Positions 25,447 through 34,156 of a stretch of 50,176 nt of DNA are shown here, piece after piece. Position 1 is the first letter of the stretch. Each line of letters opens with the position of its first letter. The position numbers and the translations under genes were made by a program. The notes under the pieces were generated by a model, which saw only the letters and a program-made list of their open reading frames with translations, ran no database searches and was not told the DNA's origin. This DNA comes from an uncultured Mycoplasmatota bacterium. Its GTDB lineage: Bacteria; Bacillota_I; Bacilli_A; RF39; UBA660. The stretch spans positions 1-50,176 of the forward strand of contig CANPPW010000008.1 in the NCBI GenBank assembly GCA_947576095.1, read 5' to 3'.

Positions 25447-26458
25447 CCTGCTTTTTTTGCTTTTGATCTGCGATTCCATAAAATTCTCTTGTTTGCTTCA
25501 TAATTTCTTCTTGCAATTGAATATTATTTTTAAATAACTCTTTTACATTTTCTTTTCCTTGTCCCAATTTTTCCCCCTTATATGAATACCATGCACCACT
25601 TTTTTCAATAATTTTTGCTTCACTTGCTAAATCTACTAATTCACCAACACGTGAAACACCTTCACCATACATGATATCTACTTGACAATTTTTAAATGGT
25701 GGTGCCATTTTATTTTTTACAACTTTCACATTTGTTTTATTTCCTATGATATCTGTTCCTAATTTAATTTGTTCACTTCTTCGAATTTCTAGTCGAATAG
25801 AAGAATAAAACTTAAGAGCTCTTCCTCCTGGTGTAGTCTCAGGATTCCCAAACATAACTCCTACTTTTTCTCTAAGCTGATTAATGAAAATGGCAATTGT
25901 ACCTGTTTTATTAATAACACCAGAAAGTTTACGAAGAGCTTGACTCATAAGCCTAGCCTGCAAGCCTACATGTGAATCACCCATTTCCCCTTCTATCTCT
26001 GCCTGTGGAACTAAAGCAGCTACTGAATCTATGACCACAATGCTAATCGCACCACTTCTTACCAATGCTTCACAAATTTCAAGTGCTTGCTCCCCATTAT
26101 CTGGTTGAGATAATAATAAATCATCTATATTGACACCTAATTTAGATGCATACTGAGGATCTAAAGAATGTTCGGCATCAATAAAAGCGGCTCTTCCTCC
26201 TAATTTCTGTGCTTGAGCAATTGCGTGTAGGGCAAAAGTTGTTTTTCCAGATGATTCAGGACCATAAATTTCTACTATCCTACCTTTAGGAAATCCCCCA
26301 ATACCTAGAGCAATATCAAGTGATAAAGAACCACTTGATATAACATCTATTTCTCTTTTTTCATGATCTCCTAATTTCATAATTGCACCTTTCCCAAACT
26401 GCTTTTCTATATCATTCAATACTTGATCTAATGTTTTATCTATACTTGGTTTTACCAT
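25430..26458 (-). CDS. recA: Recombinase RecA
   Basis: An ATP-dependent strand-exchange protein and LexA co-protease. It has 342 residues. Walker A is [10 protein letters not shown] near residue 66, the Walker B region is [13 protein letters not shown], loop L1 follows in [20 protein letters not shown], and the [13 protein letters not shown] block is conserved. The C-terminal tail is Lys/Gln-rich rather than acidic. AGGAGGAAAGTAA precedes the ATG. The promoter and a probable LexA box lie upstream. Confidence 0.98.
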   Translation of the reverse strand: MVKPSIDKTLDQVLNDIEKQFGKGAIMKLGDHEKREIDVISSGSLSLDIALGIGGFPKGRIVEIYGPESSGKTTFALHAIAQAQKLGGRAAFIDAEHSLDPQYASKLGVNIDDLLLSQPDNGEQALEICEALVRSGAISIVVIDSVAALVPQAEIEGEMGDSHVGLQARLMSQALRKLSGVINKTGTIAIFINQLREKVGVMFGNPETTPGGRALKFYSSIRLEIRRSEQIKLGTDIIGNKTNVKVVKNKMAPPFKNCQVDIMYGEGVSRVGELVDLASEAKIIEKSGAWYSYKGEKLGQGKENVKELFKNNIQLQEEIMKQTREFYGIADQKQKKQEKAEK

Positions 26459-26486
26459 TTACTTTCCTCCTAATTCCAATACTAAT

Positions 26487-26515
26487 ATTCTATAATAGAA
26501 TAAAGGTAAAGTCAA
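26487..26515 (-). promoter_or_regulatory. Sigma-A promoter of recA
   Basis: On the minus strand TTGACT (26510-26515) and TAGAAT (26487-26492) are separated by 17 nt. Confidence 0.75.
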
Positions 26516-26524
26516 TACTCAAAT

Positions 26525-26538
26525 CGAACATTTGTTTT
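26525..26538 (-). promoter_or_regulatory. Probable LexA (SOS) box upstream of recA
   Basis: CGAAC-N4-GTTT matches the Gram-positive LexA site GAAC-N4-GTTC in all but the last base. It lies 10 nt upstream of the recA -35. Confidence 0.65.
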
Positions 26539-26633
26539 TATAATTTGTGTTCTTTTTTTTCACTATTTTTAAAAATAAGTATACCTTTTGGTATTTGTGA
26601 TTCAGGCTTTTTCCACTTTTATAAAAATATATT

Positions 26634-26677
26634 AAAAAAAGCTATGAAATAAGTATATTCATTCCATAGCCTTTTTT
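26634..26677. terminator. Bidirectional terminator after the SASP genes
   Basis: GCTATGGAATGA and TATTTCATAGC (read on the minus strand) form a long stem with T7 on both sides. It ends the SASP transcription unit. Confidence 0.88.
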
Positions 26678-26874
26678 TATTTATTTTTCTCTACATTGGC
26701 ATAATATTCTTTACCAAGTTCAACTAATCTTTTCGTCATGTATCCACCAACGGTACCATTTAGACGAGAAGTAGTATCTGCACCTAAGGTAATTCCTAAT
26801 TCTTTAGCAATTTCATATTTTAAATTTTCAACGGCAGCTTTAGATCCTGGTGCAACAAGTTTATTTGATTTCAT
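26677..26874 (-). CDS. Alpha/beta-type small acid-soluble spore protein (second copy)
   Basis: A 65-residue DNA-binding protein that coats spore DNA in the A-like form. The family signature is complete: KLVAPGSKAAVENLKYEIAK, ELGI, DTTSRLNGTVGGYMTKRLVE. The KYEIAKELGI stretch corresponds to the site cut by germination protease GPR. GTAGGTGAAGT precedes the ATG. It lies 56 nt after the first SASP gene, beyond an intervening terminator, and I see no separate promoter. Confidence 0.95.
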   Translation of the reverse strand: MKSNKLVAPGSKAAVENLKYEIAKELGITLGADTTSRLNGTVGGYMTKRLVELGKEYYANVEKNK

Positions 26875-26891
26875 ACTTCACCTACTTTACT

Positions 26892-26916
26892 AAAAAAAGA
26901 CAGCACGTAGACTGTC
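26892..26916 (-). terminator. Terminator/attenuator between the two SASP genes
   Basis: On the minus strand GACAG and CTGTC enclose TCTACGTG, followed by seven T. The short stem suggests partial read-through into the second SASP gene. Confidence 0.7.
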
Positions 26917-26930
26917 CATTTCTATTTAAA

Positions 26931-27140
26931 TTATTTAGATTGGTAGTTTCTACCTCCTAATTGTTGTTCTCCCATTTGAACTAATCTCTTAGTGATTTCT
27001 CCACCAACAGAACCATTAGCTCTTGCAGTTGCATCTGGACCCATAGTTACACCAAGTTCAGTTGCAATTTCGTATTTCATTTGTTCAATAGCTTGTTTAG
27101 CTCCTGGAGCAACTAATTTATTTGTTGATTTACTATTCAT
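26931..27140 (-). CDS. Alpha/beta-type small acid-soluble spore protein (first copy)
   Basis: A 69-residue protein: [56 protein letters not shown]. Both conserved blocks and the GPR cleavage region are present. It is abundant in the forespore and protects DNA from UV and heat (known for the family). GGAGGTGAAAAAAA precedes the ATG, and a near-consensus sigma-G promoter lies 25 nt further up, so expression should be restricted to the forespore. Confidence 0.96.
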   Translation of the reverse strand: MNSKSTNKLVAPGAKQAIEQMKYEIATELGVTMGPDATARANGSVGGEITKRLVQMGEQQLGGRNYQSK

Positions 27141-27164
27141 TTTTTTTCACCTCCTGTACACTAA

Positions 27165-27193
27165 TAGAATGTGTACATTTGGTTTTTTCATAC
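27165..27193 (-). promoter_or_regulatory. Sigma-G (forespore) promoter of the SASP genes
   Basis: On the minus strand GTATG (27189-27193, consensus GnATR) and CATTCTA (27165-27171, consensus CATTnTA) are separated by 17 nt. Confidence 0.88.
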
Positions 27194-27218
27194 ATTTATT
27201 TAATTGGAAATTTTTGGT

Positions 27219-28397
27219 TTATAATAAATCATCATATTTTTGCATATTGATATCTGTGATTGTTTCAATATTTTGTATACATTCCTTCAGAAGATATTCA
27301 AAATCAAATAATTTTTCATACTCTATACACTTTGAAAGTTCAGGATGAATCACAGGATGTTTTGGTACAAAAATAGTACAACAATCCTCATAAGGCAAAA
27401 TACTTGTTTCATAAGTTCCAATTTTTTTTGCAAGTGATATAATCTCAAGTTTATCTAGACATGCAACAGGACGAATAACAGGCATATCCACAACTTGATT
27501 GATAACCGATATACTTGATAATGTCTGACTTGCAACTTGTCCAATACTCTCACCATTTATCAGTATTTTGCATTTTCTTTTTTTTGCAAAATCAAGAGCA
27601 ATACGATACATCATTCTTCTCATAATGGTTATCATATAATCATGAGGAACATTTTTATAAATTGATTCTTGAATTTTTGTAAATGGTACGATATGAACTT
27701 TTATATTACCAGCATATTTATCTAAAATTTCAGCCAAACGCAATACTTTATTTTTTGCTTCTAAACTAGTATGTGGTGGAGATTCAAAATACAAGCATTC
27801 AATCTGAATTCCTCTTTTTAGTGCTAAATAGCCAGCCACTGGGCTATCAATTCCACCTGATAGCATCAACATTCCTTTTCCTTGAATACCAACAGGATAG
27901 CCGCCAATTGCTTTTATTTCATTTGTATAAAGATATGATCCGTCATTTCTAATTTCAATGTAAATAGGAATATCTGGTTGATGTACATCTACCTTTAAAT
28001 CAGTATTTCTTAATACATAGCTACCGATAAGCTGATTAAACTCCATACTCGGAATTTCAAAATTTTTGTCAGCTCGTTTCGTAATAATTTTAAAAGTATT
28101 TCCATCATTCTTTTTTAGAATTTCTAATACTTGCATTTGAATATCCTCTATATTAGTATTTACTTTATAACATACAACTATACCATGTAATCCAAATACA
28201 CATTTTAATTTTTCTATGATTTTATTAAAATATATTTCTTCTGATTTAATATACATTCTAACTCGATCCATTTCTACTTCAATAGGATATTCCTTTAATG
28301 TATTTTTTATATTTTGACATAATATTTTAATAAAAAAATTGCGATTTGATTTTTTTGTGGTCAATTCGCCATATTTAATTAATATCATTTTTTCCAT
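27219..28397 (-). CDS. thiI: tRNA 4-thiouridine synthase ThiI
   Basis: Adenylates U8 of tRNA for sulfur insertion. It has 392 residues: a ferredoxin-like/THUMP region (N-terminal about 165) and a PP-loop ATPase domain with LMLSGGIDSPVAGYLALKRG. ILPYEDCCTIFVPKHP closes the core; there is no rhodanese domain, as in Bacillus. The start at 28397 (MEKMILIKYGE) follows GAGAGGGATAAA and matches the family start. The partner cysteine desulfurase (NifZ/IscS), adjacent in Bacillus, is not in this window. Confidence 0.95.
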   Translation of the reverse strand: MEKMILIKYGELTTKKSNRNFFIKILCQNIKNTLKEYPIEVEMDRVRMYIKSEEIYFNKIIEKLKCVFGLHGIVVCYKVNTNIEDIQMQVLEILKKNDGNTFKIITKRADKNFEIPSMEFNQLIGSYVLRNTDLKVDVHQPDIPIYIEIRNDGSYLYTNEIKAIGGYPVGIQGKGMLMLSGGIDSPVAGYLALKRGIQIECLYFESPPHTSLEAKNKVLRLAEILDKYAGNIKVHIVPFTKIQESIYKNVPHDYMITIMRRMMYRIALDFAKKRKCKILINGESIGQVASQTLSSISVINQVVDMPVIRPVACLDKLEIISLAKKIGTYETSILPYEDCCTIFVPKHPVIHPELSKCIEYEKLFDFEYLLKECIQNIETITDINMQKYDDLL

Positions 28398-28430
28398 TTT
28401 ATCCCTCTCATCTATTTTCATATGCTAGCG

Positions 28431-30146
28431 TTATTTTTCACCATATAGATTTAATAATTTATCATAAATTCCTGGTTCAACCTGATGGAGAGCATTAATG
28501 GTTACTTCTAACGATTTTTGATAACTCCCTTTGAAAAATAAAGTTTCAGCATATCTCAAATGCTTGTCCAAATCCTCTACTATACTACGATAGCGATTTC
28601 CATATACAATAGCTGTTTCTGAAAATTTAGCTATTTTAATCATATTCTGTGTTTTGGAAAAAAGTTTAAGGGCCAAATCCCTAGCTGTGTCTACTCTTGT
28701 ATTGAGAACTGAAATAGTGATTGGTTTTTTCTCAAGCTCTTTAACGATTTCCTTAAGAGCCTCTGATGCTTCTTTTAATTCTGTATAATAAGACTTAGGT
28801 ATAATAGGTAAATTAAACTCTCTTAGTTTTAGTCTTGCTTTTTTTAGAATAGACTTTACTTCCTCTAATTGTTCACGAGCTCTCATTTCATCATCTCTCA
28901 TACTTCCAATTGTATCTAGATAATTATCCAAATTTTCTTCTATTTGTGTAAGATTCTTCACTAAAACCCCCAATTCTTTAACAACTTTAGTATAAGCAAA
29001 AGCCTTATTCTTTGTATGTCCAATTAGTATTTTATAATCCTTTTGTAAGGTTTCTAGTGATTCTTTAATTTGAAATAGAACTTGAGAGTCATCCTCCCTT
29101 AAATCATATGATGAGTGAATCTCATCCATTTGCTTAAATATATTCTTTACTAACTTTGTTATTTTTTCTATTTTAATTTTAAAAATTTTATTGCTTTCTT
29201 CATACTCTATTCGTGCATTTTTTTCTTTCTCAAAATCTGTAAACAATGAATCAAAATATCTTGTTAATACTTTAAGTTCTAATAAACTGTCCTCTAAATT
29301 AAGAATTTTAGTCCGATCCAAAATGTCACTAATTTTTTTATTTGCCTCCTCAATATTATATTCAACATTTAAGTAATCAAGAGGATACCCTTTTTTTGTC
29401 ATATACTGATATGTATCTTCTATCTCCTTTATTCTTTTAGGAAGAATATTCGTTGTAAGCAAAATAATGGTAGGAACTTCCTCTAAAACAACGCTCATAT
29501 GTTTTAACATCTCTTCAATAGCCTTAACGAGTCCACCAACCTCTGTATATTCATGCTGTTCCATAATACGTTCAAAATCTTCAAATCTTTTTGAAATATT
29601 TTCAAACTGTAGTGCTATAGCTTTATTAATGGGATCACACTCATTTTGAATATCTAAAAATTTTTGATACATTTCCCTATATTGACCTTTTAAAATCGTT
29701 ATTAGATTTCGATTTTTTTCTTCACTATTTGTAATTTCTTTAATTTCTTTTAACAATAATTCAGAATTTGTTCTGACTTTATAAATTTCCATTTCTAATT
29801 TTGCTACTTTATAAAGAGTGCCCTTATAATCCATTTTAGTTAAGGAATAATCTGCATCCAAAAGCATATCAGTTATTTTAGGGATCTGAATATTTTTGAT
29901 AGAGTCAAAACGTTCTGACCAATCTTTATACAAATGATCAATTTTATCATTTTGTGAGAATGCCTCTACTTTTGATAATTCTGGAACAATAGGAGAAGAA
30001 TCAATCATATTTTTTTCTATCTCTAGTTTCTCTAAAACTTCTTTTAACTTTTGATTTTGTTTATTTTGAATAAAATATAAAATAAATATGATCAAGCCTG
30101 TCGCTACTGTAAAAATAGTAATCATTATCAAAATAATCTGATTCAT
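28431..30146 (-). CDS. ezrA: Septation ring regulator EzrA
   Basis: An FtsZ-ring regulator of Firmicutes, anchored in the membrane by one N-terminal helix (IILIMITIFTVATGLIIFIL) with spectrin-like cytoplasmic helical repeats. The 571-residue length is normal (about 560-570). It includes the conserved N-terminal DWSERFDSIKN and C-terminal patch segments (SFKGSYQKSLEV-like: FFKGSYQKSLEVTINAL). GAGGTGGTATG precedes the second of two tandem ATG codons. It ends 34 nt before thiI. Confidence 0.94.
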   Translation of the reverse strand: MNQIILIMITIFTVATGLIIFILYFIQNKQNQKLKEVLEKLEIEKNMIDSSPIVPELSKVEAFSQNDKIDHLYKDWSERFDSIKNIQIPKITDMLLDADYSLTKMDYKGTLYKVAKLEMEIYKVRTNSELLLKEIKEITNSEEKNRNLITILKGQYREMYQKFLDIQNECDPINKAIALQFENISKRFEDFERIMEQHEYTEVGGLVKAIEEMLKHMSVVLEEVPTIILLTTNILPKRIKEIEDTYQYMTKKGYPLDYLNVEYNIEEANKKISDILDRTKILNLEDSLLELKVLTRYFDSLFTDFEKEKNARIEYEESNKIFKIKIEKITKLVKNIFKQMDEIHSSYDLREDDSQVLFQIKESLETLQKDYKILIGHTKNKAFAYTKVVKELGVLVKNLTQIEENLDNYLDTIGSMRDDEMRAREQLEEVKSILKKARLKLREFNLPIIPKSYYTELKEASEALKEIVKELEKKPITISVLNTRVDTARDLALKLFSKTQNMIKIAKFSETAIVYGNRYRSIVEDLDKHLRYAETLFFKGSYQKSLEVTINALHQVEPGIYDKLLNLYGEK

Positions 30147-30300
30147 CATACCACCTCACAATAATAATATCATATTTTAGCATATCTTGTATAAAGAAAT
30201 AACAGAAATATTTCATTTCTACAAAAATATAAATTTATGACTCCTATTGTTGAAAATTTTTATTTTTTCTGATATTATGAATATGAAAAGAGGTGATAGG

Positions 30301-30753
30301 ATGAAAAAGGGATTGATCATACTAGGTATTTGTTTATGTCTTGCAACAGGTTGTGGAGAAAAAACAAAGAAATTGGTATGCACAAGAAAAGCTACACAAA
30401 ATGGCTTAGATATGGACGTTAAATATGAAGTAGATTATAAAGGAAAAACAGTTCAAAACGTTAAAAGTGTAGAAAAAATCACAAGTTCTTCAAATACACT
30501 TTTAAATACTTACAAAAAAACAATTGAAACTACATATAGCCCATATAAAGACATCGAACATTATAACTATGATGTAAAAATTGATGGAGATACTTTAACT
30601 AGCACAACTACTATTAATTATGAAAAGATTGATACAGATAAAATGATTAAAGTGGATTCAGCAAATGGACAATTAATCAAAAATGGTAAAGTTAACATTG
30701 ATGATTTAAAAGCAGCTTATGAATCAATTGGAACAACTTGTAAAACAGAATAA
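30301..30753 (+). CDS. YehR-like lipoprotein (DUF1307)
   Basis: A 150-residue lipoprotein: signal peptide with lipobox LATGC (Cys17 or so), then a DUF1307-like domain (CTRKATQNGLDMDVKYEVDY ... YEVDYKGKTVQ). Function is unknown. I chose the ATG at 30301 because AGAGGTGATAGG abuts it; the earlier in-frame ATG codons have no site. It is monocistronic and is followed by its own terminator. Confidence 0.85.
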   Translation: MKKGLIILGICLCLATGCGEKTKKLVCTRKATQNGLDMDVKYEVDYKGKTVQNVKSVEKITSSSNTLLNTYKKTIETTYSPYKDIEHYNYDVKIDGDTLTSTTTINYEKIDTDKMIKVDSANGQLIKNGKVNIDDLKAAYESIGTTCKTE

Positions 30754-30779
30754 TATTTTTATATTTATAGGTAATAAAA

Positions 30780-30810
30780 AAGAAGGATTCCCAAATAGCC
30801 TTCTTTTTTA
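30780..30810 (+). terminator. Terminator after the DUF1307 lipoprotein gene
   Basis: AAGAAGG and CCTTCTT form a stem around a 12-nt loop, with T6 following and a complementary A tract before. Confidence 0.85.
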
Positions 30811-30881
30811 TATTAATCGAAAATTTAAAAATGATAAGTATAAAAGAATCACATAATGATTACAAATACATATTGTTATCA

Positions 30882-30910
30882 TTGACTTTTATCAAAAATC
30901 ATATTATAAT
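30882..30910 (+). promoter_or_regulatory. Strong sigma-A promoter of rpsD
   Basis: TTGACT (30882-30887) and TATAAT (30905-30910) with the ideal 17-nt spacer. Confidence 0.88.
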
Positions 30911-30916
30911 ACAAAA

Positions 30917-31069
30917 AGCAAATTCAAAGAGCAGCGCTATTTTAATTAAATAATGTGTTTATTCCCTTTAGGGGTTATCTTTCTCTTTTGCTGCAAGGTG
31001 AAGATATTGATATAATACACCCTATTTAATGGAAAATAGCCTCCATGTTTTTGCAGAAGGAGGAAAAAA
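30917..31069 (+). ncRNA. Structured leader of rpsD (probable S4 autoregulatory element)
   Basis: About 150 nt of untranslated leader. GCAGC (30931-30935) can pair with GCTGC (30990-30994), enclosing a small CCC-TTTA-GGG hairpin (30964-30973). GAAGGAGG precedes the ATG. In Bacillus rpsD is monocistronic and repressed by S4 binding its own leader. I infer the same here from position, length and pairing; I did not match a covariance model. Confidence 0.55.
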
Positions 31070-31672
31070 ATGTCTAGATATACTGGACCAAGTTACAGAA
31101 AATCAAGAAGATTAGGATTTTCAATTTTAGAAACAGGAAAAGAACTTACTAGAAAACCTGCTATTCCTGGAGTACATGGAAATGCACGTAGCAAAAAATT
31201 ATCTAATTATGGAGAACAATTACAAGAAAAACAAAAAGTTAGATTCATGTATGGTTTAACAGAAAAACAATTTAAAAAAACATTTGTAGAAGCTGGGAAA
31301 CTTAAAGGTGTACATGGTGAAGATTTATTAAAGCTTTTAGAAAGTAGATTAGACAACCTTGTATATAGAATTGGTTTTGCGACTACAAGAAAAGGAGCTC
31401 GTCAACTTGTAAATCATGCTCATGTCACTGTAAATGGAAAAAAAGTAGATGTTCCATCTTACAGATGTAAACCAGGAGACGTTATTTCAATCAAGGAAAG
31501 CGATAAGGAACTTGCCATCGTTAAATCATCTTTAGAATCTATTCATAATAGAGTAGAATTTGTATCTTATGATGAAAAGAAAATGGAAGGAACTTACTTA
31601 AGATATCCAGAAAGAAGTGAATTAAATCCTGAAATTCGTGAAGCATTAATTGTTGAATTCTATAACAGATAA
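31070..31672 (+). CDS. rpsD: 30S ribosomal protein S4
   Basis: A primary 16S rRNA-binding protein of 200 residues. It begins MSRYTGPSYRKSRRLGFSIL; the S4 RNA-binding domain includes RLDNLVYRIGFATTRKGARQ and LVNHAHVTVNGKKVDVPSYR; the C-terminus YPERSELNPEIREALIVEFY is typical. There is no N-terminal Cys4 zinc site, so it is the zinc-independent form. It is monocistronic between a strong promoter/leader and a bidirectional terminator. Confidence 0.98.
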   Translation: MSRYTGPSYRKSRRLGFSILETGKELTRKPAIPGVHGNARSKKLSNYGEQLQEKQKVRFMYGLTEKQFKKTFVEAGKLKGVHGEDLLKLLESRLDNLVYRIGFATTRKGARQLVNHAHVTVNGKKVDVPSYRCKPGDVISIKESDKELAIVKSSLESIHNRVEFVSYDEKKMEGTYLRYPERSELNPEIREALIVEFYNR

Positions 31673-31675
31673 AAA

Positions 31676-31709
31676 GGCCCCCGAAGAACATTCAATTGTT
31701 CTCATGGCC
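31676..31709. terminator. Bidirectional terminator shared by rpsD and the P-type ATPase
   Basis: GGCC and AGAACA pair with TGTTCT and GGCC. T runs follow on both strands. The ATPase stop codon (TGA on the minus strand, 31692-31694) lies in the loop. Confidence 0.88.
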
Positions 31710-34046
31710 TTTTTTATTTGTTATTCTTTTATCAATCATTTTCCTAGTAAGAGGAATAAACTTCATAATTAGTACAAAATTCAAAATGTTTAATGCTATA
31801 ATAATCAAAATCATCTGTAAGTTAAAATAGGAAAGAGAAAATAAGGTTCTAAAATAAAATATCTGAAATAAAAACAAAATAACCATAGATATAAATAAAA
31901 CTCTTTTTATTTTATTAAAAGGAAGTGATACCTGAAATAAAAGAAAAAAACTAACCACTGTATTCATAATCACACATAAAGTAGACGTTTGCATTTTTGT
32001 AAAATGAAAAATAGAAGAGAATATCATAATCATAATAATATTCATTACAATCATGAAAGAAAAAGGAAGTGATTTAGATATAACATTACTAAAAAAGGTC
32101 CCAGCTATTCTATTTTGATTGGGTTCCAGTGCTAGTACAAAGGATGGTATCCCAATCGCAACTACGCTTGTAAGCGTTAATTGTATAGGTTCAAATGGAT
32201 AAGCTTTATGAATAAAAAGAAATACAATAGCGAGCATACTGGCATACATTGTTTTTGTTAAAAATAAAGAAGCGGATCTCTCAATATTATTGATGGTTTG
32301 TCTTCCTTCTGTAACAATTTTAGGCATCGCATCAAAATTTGATTCTAACAAAATAATTTGGGAAACACATCTTGCAGCATCACTACCACTTTTCATAGCT
32401 ATACTACAGTCTGCTTCCTTTAATGCTAATACATCGTTTACACCATCTCCTGTCATAGCAACTGTATGCCCTCTTTCCTTTAGTGCTAAGATGATAGCTT
32501 TTTTTTGTCCTGGAGTAACCCTACCAAAAATCGTATAATTTTCTACTAATGTTGGTGTAATATCCTTATCTTCTATAGTGCTCATATCAATATATTTTTG
32601 ATAATTTTCAATTCCTACCCTATAAGCAATATGAGAAACAGTAAGAGGATGATCTCCTGAAATAATTTTAATATTTACACCTTGATTTTTAAAATAAGAT
32701 ATGGTTTGTTTAGCTTTATCACGAACTACATCTTGCATTAAAATAAGTGCTAATAAAGTCCCCTTCTTGACATTATGTTCTAAACTATCCTTTATATGTG
32801 TTAAAGCAAGTACCCTATACTGTTTACTATATAATTCGACATCTTTTTCCATAGAAGATTTATTATCTATTAAAAATTCAGGAGCCCCTAATAAATAAGT
32901 GCCTTCGTTATATGTAATAAGAGCTGAGTATTTTCTTTCTGATGTGAATGGAACTATTTTCTGAATAGGTATTTTTTCTTTTACCTTATATTTTTTTCTA
33001 ATTGCTAGTAAAGTAGCGTTTCCATCTTCCATATAATCTGCAAAATTACCAAGAATTCTTTCAATCTTTGGTACTGTACTTTTTAAAGGAATAAGATCGG
33101 ATACTTCTAATTTTCCTTCTGTTAAAGTTCCTGTTTTATCTAGACAAAGTACATCTGTACGTGCAAGCATTTCTATACAATACAATTCTTGAACAAGTAC
33201 TTTATATTTCGATAACTTAAGAATTCCAACAGCCAGTACAGTACTTGTAAGCAAAACAAGTCCCTCTGGAATCATACCAATCACGGCCGCTACAGTATTT
33301 AAAACTGCATATCTAAGATCATTACCTAGATACATTTGTTTAAAAAATAATATAAATCCTAACGGAATGACAACAATAGATACCCATTTAATAATTGTAT
33401 TTAAAGATTTCATAAGTACAGAATTGACTTTTTTGATGTATTTTGCTTCTTTTGAAATTTTGGATGTATAATTTTCCTCACCCACATGTTCTACAATACC
33501 TGTAATATATCCTGAAACAATAAAACTACCTGATAAAAGCATATCCCCTTCTTTTTTTAAAATAGGAACTTCTTCACCAGTAATAAATGCCTCATTCACT
33601 TCACATTTTCCACATAAAACCTTAGTATCTACAGGAATCTGGTCTCCCACTTTAAATAAGATAATATCATCTAATACAATTTTATTTATATCAATATTCG
33701 AGCATTTCCCATCCCGAATGACTTTCACCTTACTTGTCGCTAATAAAGAAAGTTCATCAATTGCCCTCTTGGTACGTACTTCCTGAATAATACTAATCAA
33801 AGTATTACAGATTACCCCTCCCATAAATAAAAGATTTTTATAAGAGCCTACTAATGCAACAATGAGTGCTAAAAAGAAATTCAATATATTAAATAGTGTA
33901 AAAATATTAAGTAGAACAATTTGTGTAATAGATTTGGTTTTCACATTCACATCATAATTACTTAAACCTTCCTCTATTCTTTTTTCTATTTGCCTTTTAT
34001 TAAGTCCACTTTTTATATCAGGATTATATCTCACTACATTTTTCAT
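31692..34046 (-). CDS. Cation-transporting P-type ATPase (CtpE/P2-like)
   Basis: A 784-residue membrane pump with the actuator-domain TGEEVP motif, M4 helix with IPEGLVLLTS, phosphorylation site DKTGTLTEG, nucleotide-binding domain and hinge MTGDGVNDVLALKEAD. There is no N-terminal metal-binding domain and no CPx motif, so it is not a heavy-metal P1B pump. The PEGL type in M4 is found in Ca2+/Mg2+-type and CtpE pumps; CtpE carries Ca2+ in mycobacteria. The ion is not determinable here. AAGGTGGATAT precedes the ATG. Confidence 0.92.
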   Translation of the reverse strand: MKNVVRYNPDIKSGLNKRQIEKRIEEGLSNYDVNVKTKSITQIVLLNIFTLFNILNFFLALIVALVGSYKNLLFMGGVICNTLISIIQEVRTKRAIDELSLLATSKVKVIRDGKCSNIDINKIVLDDIILFKVGDQIPVDTKVLCGKCEVNEAFITGEEVPILKKEGDMLLSGSFIVSGYITGIVEHVGEENYTSKISKEAKYIKKVNSVLMKSLNTIIKWVSIVVIPLGFILFFKQMYLGNDLRYAVLNTVAAVIGMIPEGLVLLTSTVLAVGILKLSKYKVLVQELYCIEMLARTDVLCLDKTGTLTEGKLEVSDLIPLKSTVPKIERILGNFADYMEDGNATLLAIRKKYKVKEKIPIQKIVPFTSERKYSALITYNEGTYLLGAPEFLIDNKSSMEKDVELYSKQYRVLALTHIKDSLEHNVKKGTLLALILMQDVVRDKAKQTISYFKNQGVNIKIISGDHPLTVSHIAYRVGIENYQKYIDMSTIEDKDITPTLVENYTIFGRVTPGQKKAIILALKERGHTVAMTGDGVNDVLALKEADCSIAMKSGSDAARCVSQIILLESNFDAMPKIVTEGRQTINNIERSASLFLTKTMYASMLAIVFLFIHKAYPFEPIQLTLTSVVAIGIPSFVLALEPNQNRIAGTFFSNVISKSLPFSFMIVMNIIMIMIFSSIFHFTKMQTSTLCVIMNTVVSFFLLFQVSLPFNKIKRVLFISMVILFLFQIFYFRTLFSLSYFNLQMILIIIALNILNFVLIMKFIPLTRKMIDKRITNKKGHENN

Positions 34047-34108
34047 ATATCCACCTTCTTATCTTATTATATCATGTAAAATTACAAGCATAACAAGATT
34101 TTTCAATA

Positions 34109-34142
34109 AAAAAAACACTTTATTTTCAAAAATTATTGTGTT
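34109..34142 (-). terminator. Terminator after tyrS
   Basis: On the minus strand AACAC and GTGTT close a stem with an inner ATTTT/AAAAT pairing, followed by T8. Confidence 0.75.
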
Positions 34143-34156
34143 CTTTTTCTATTCGA

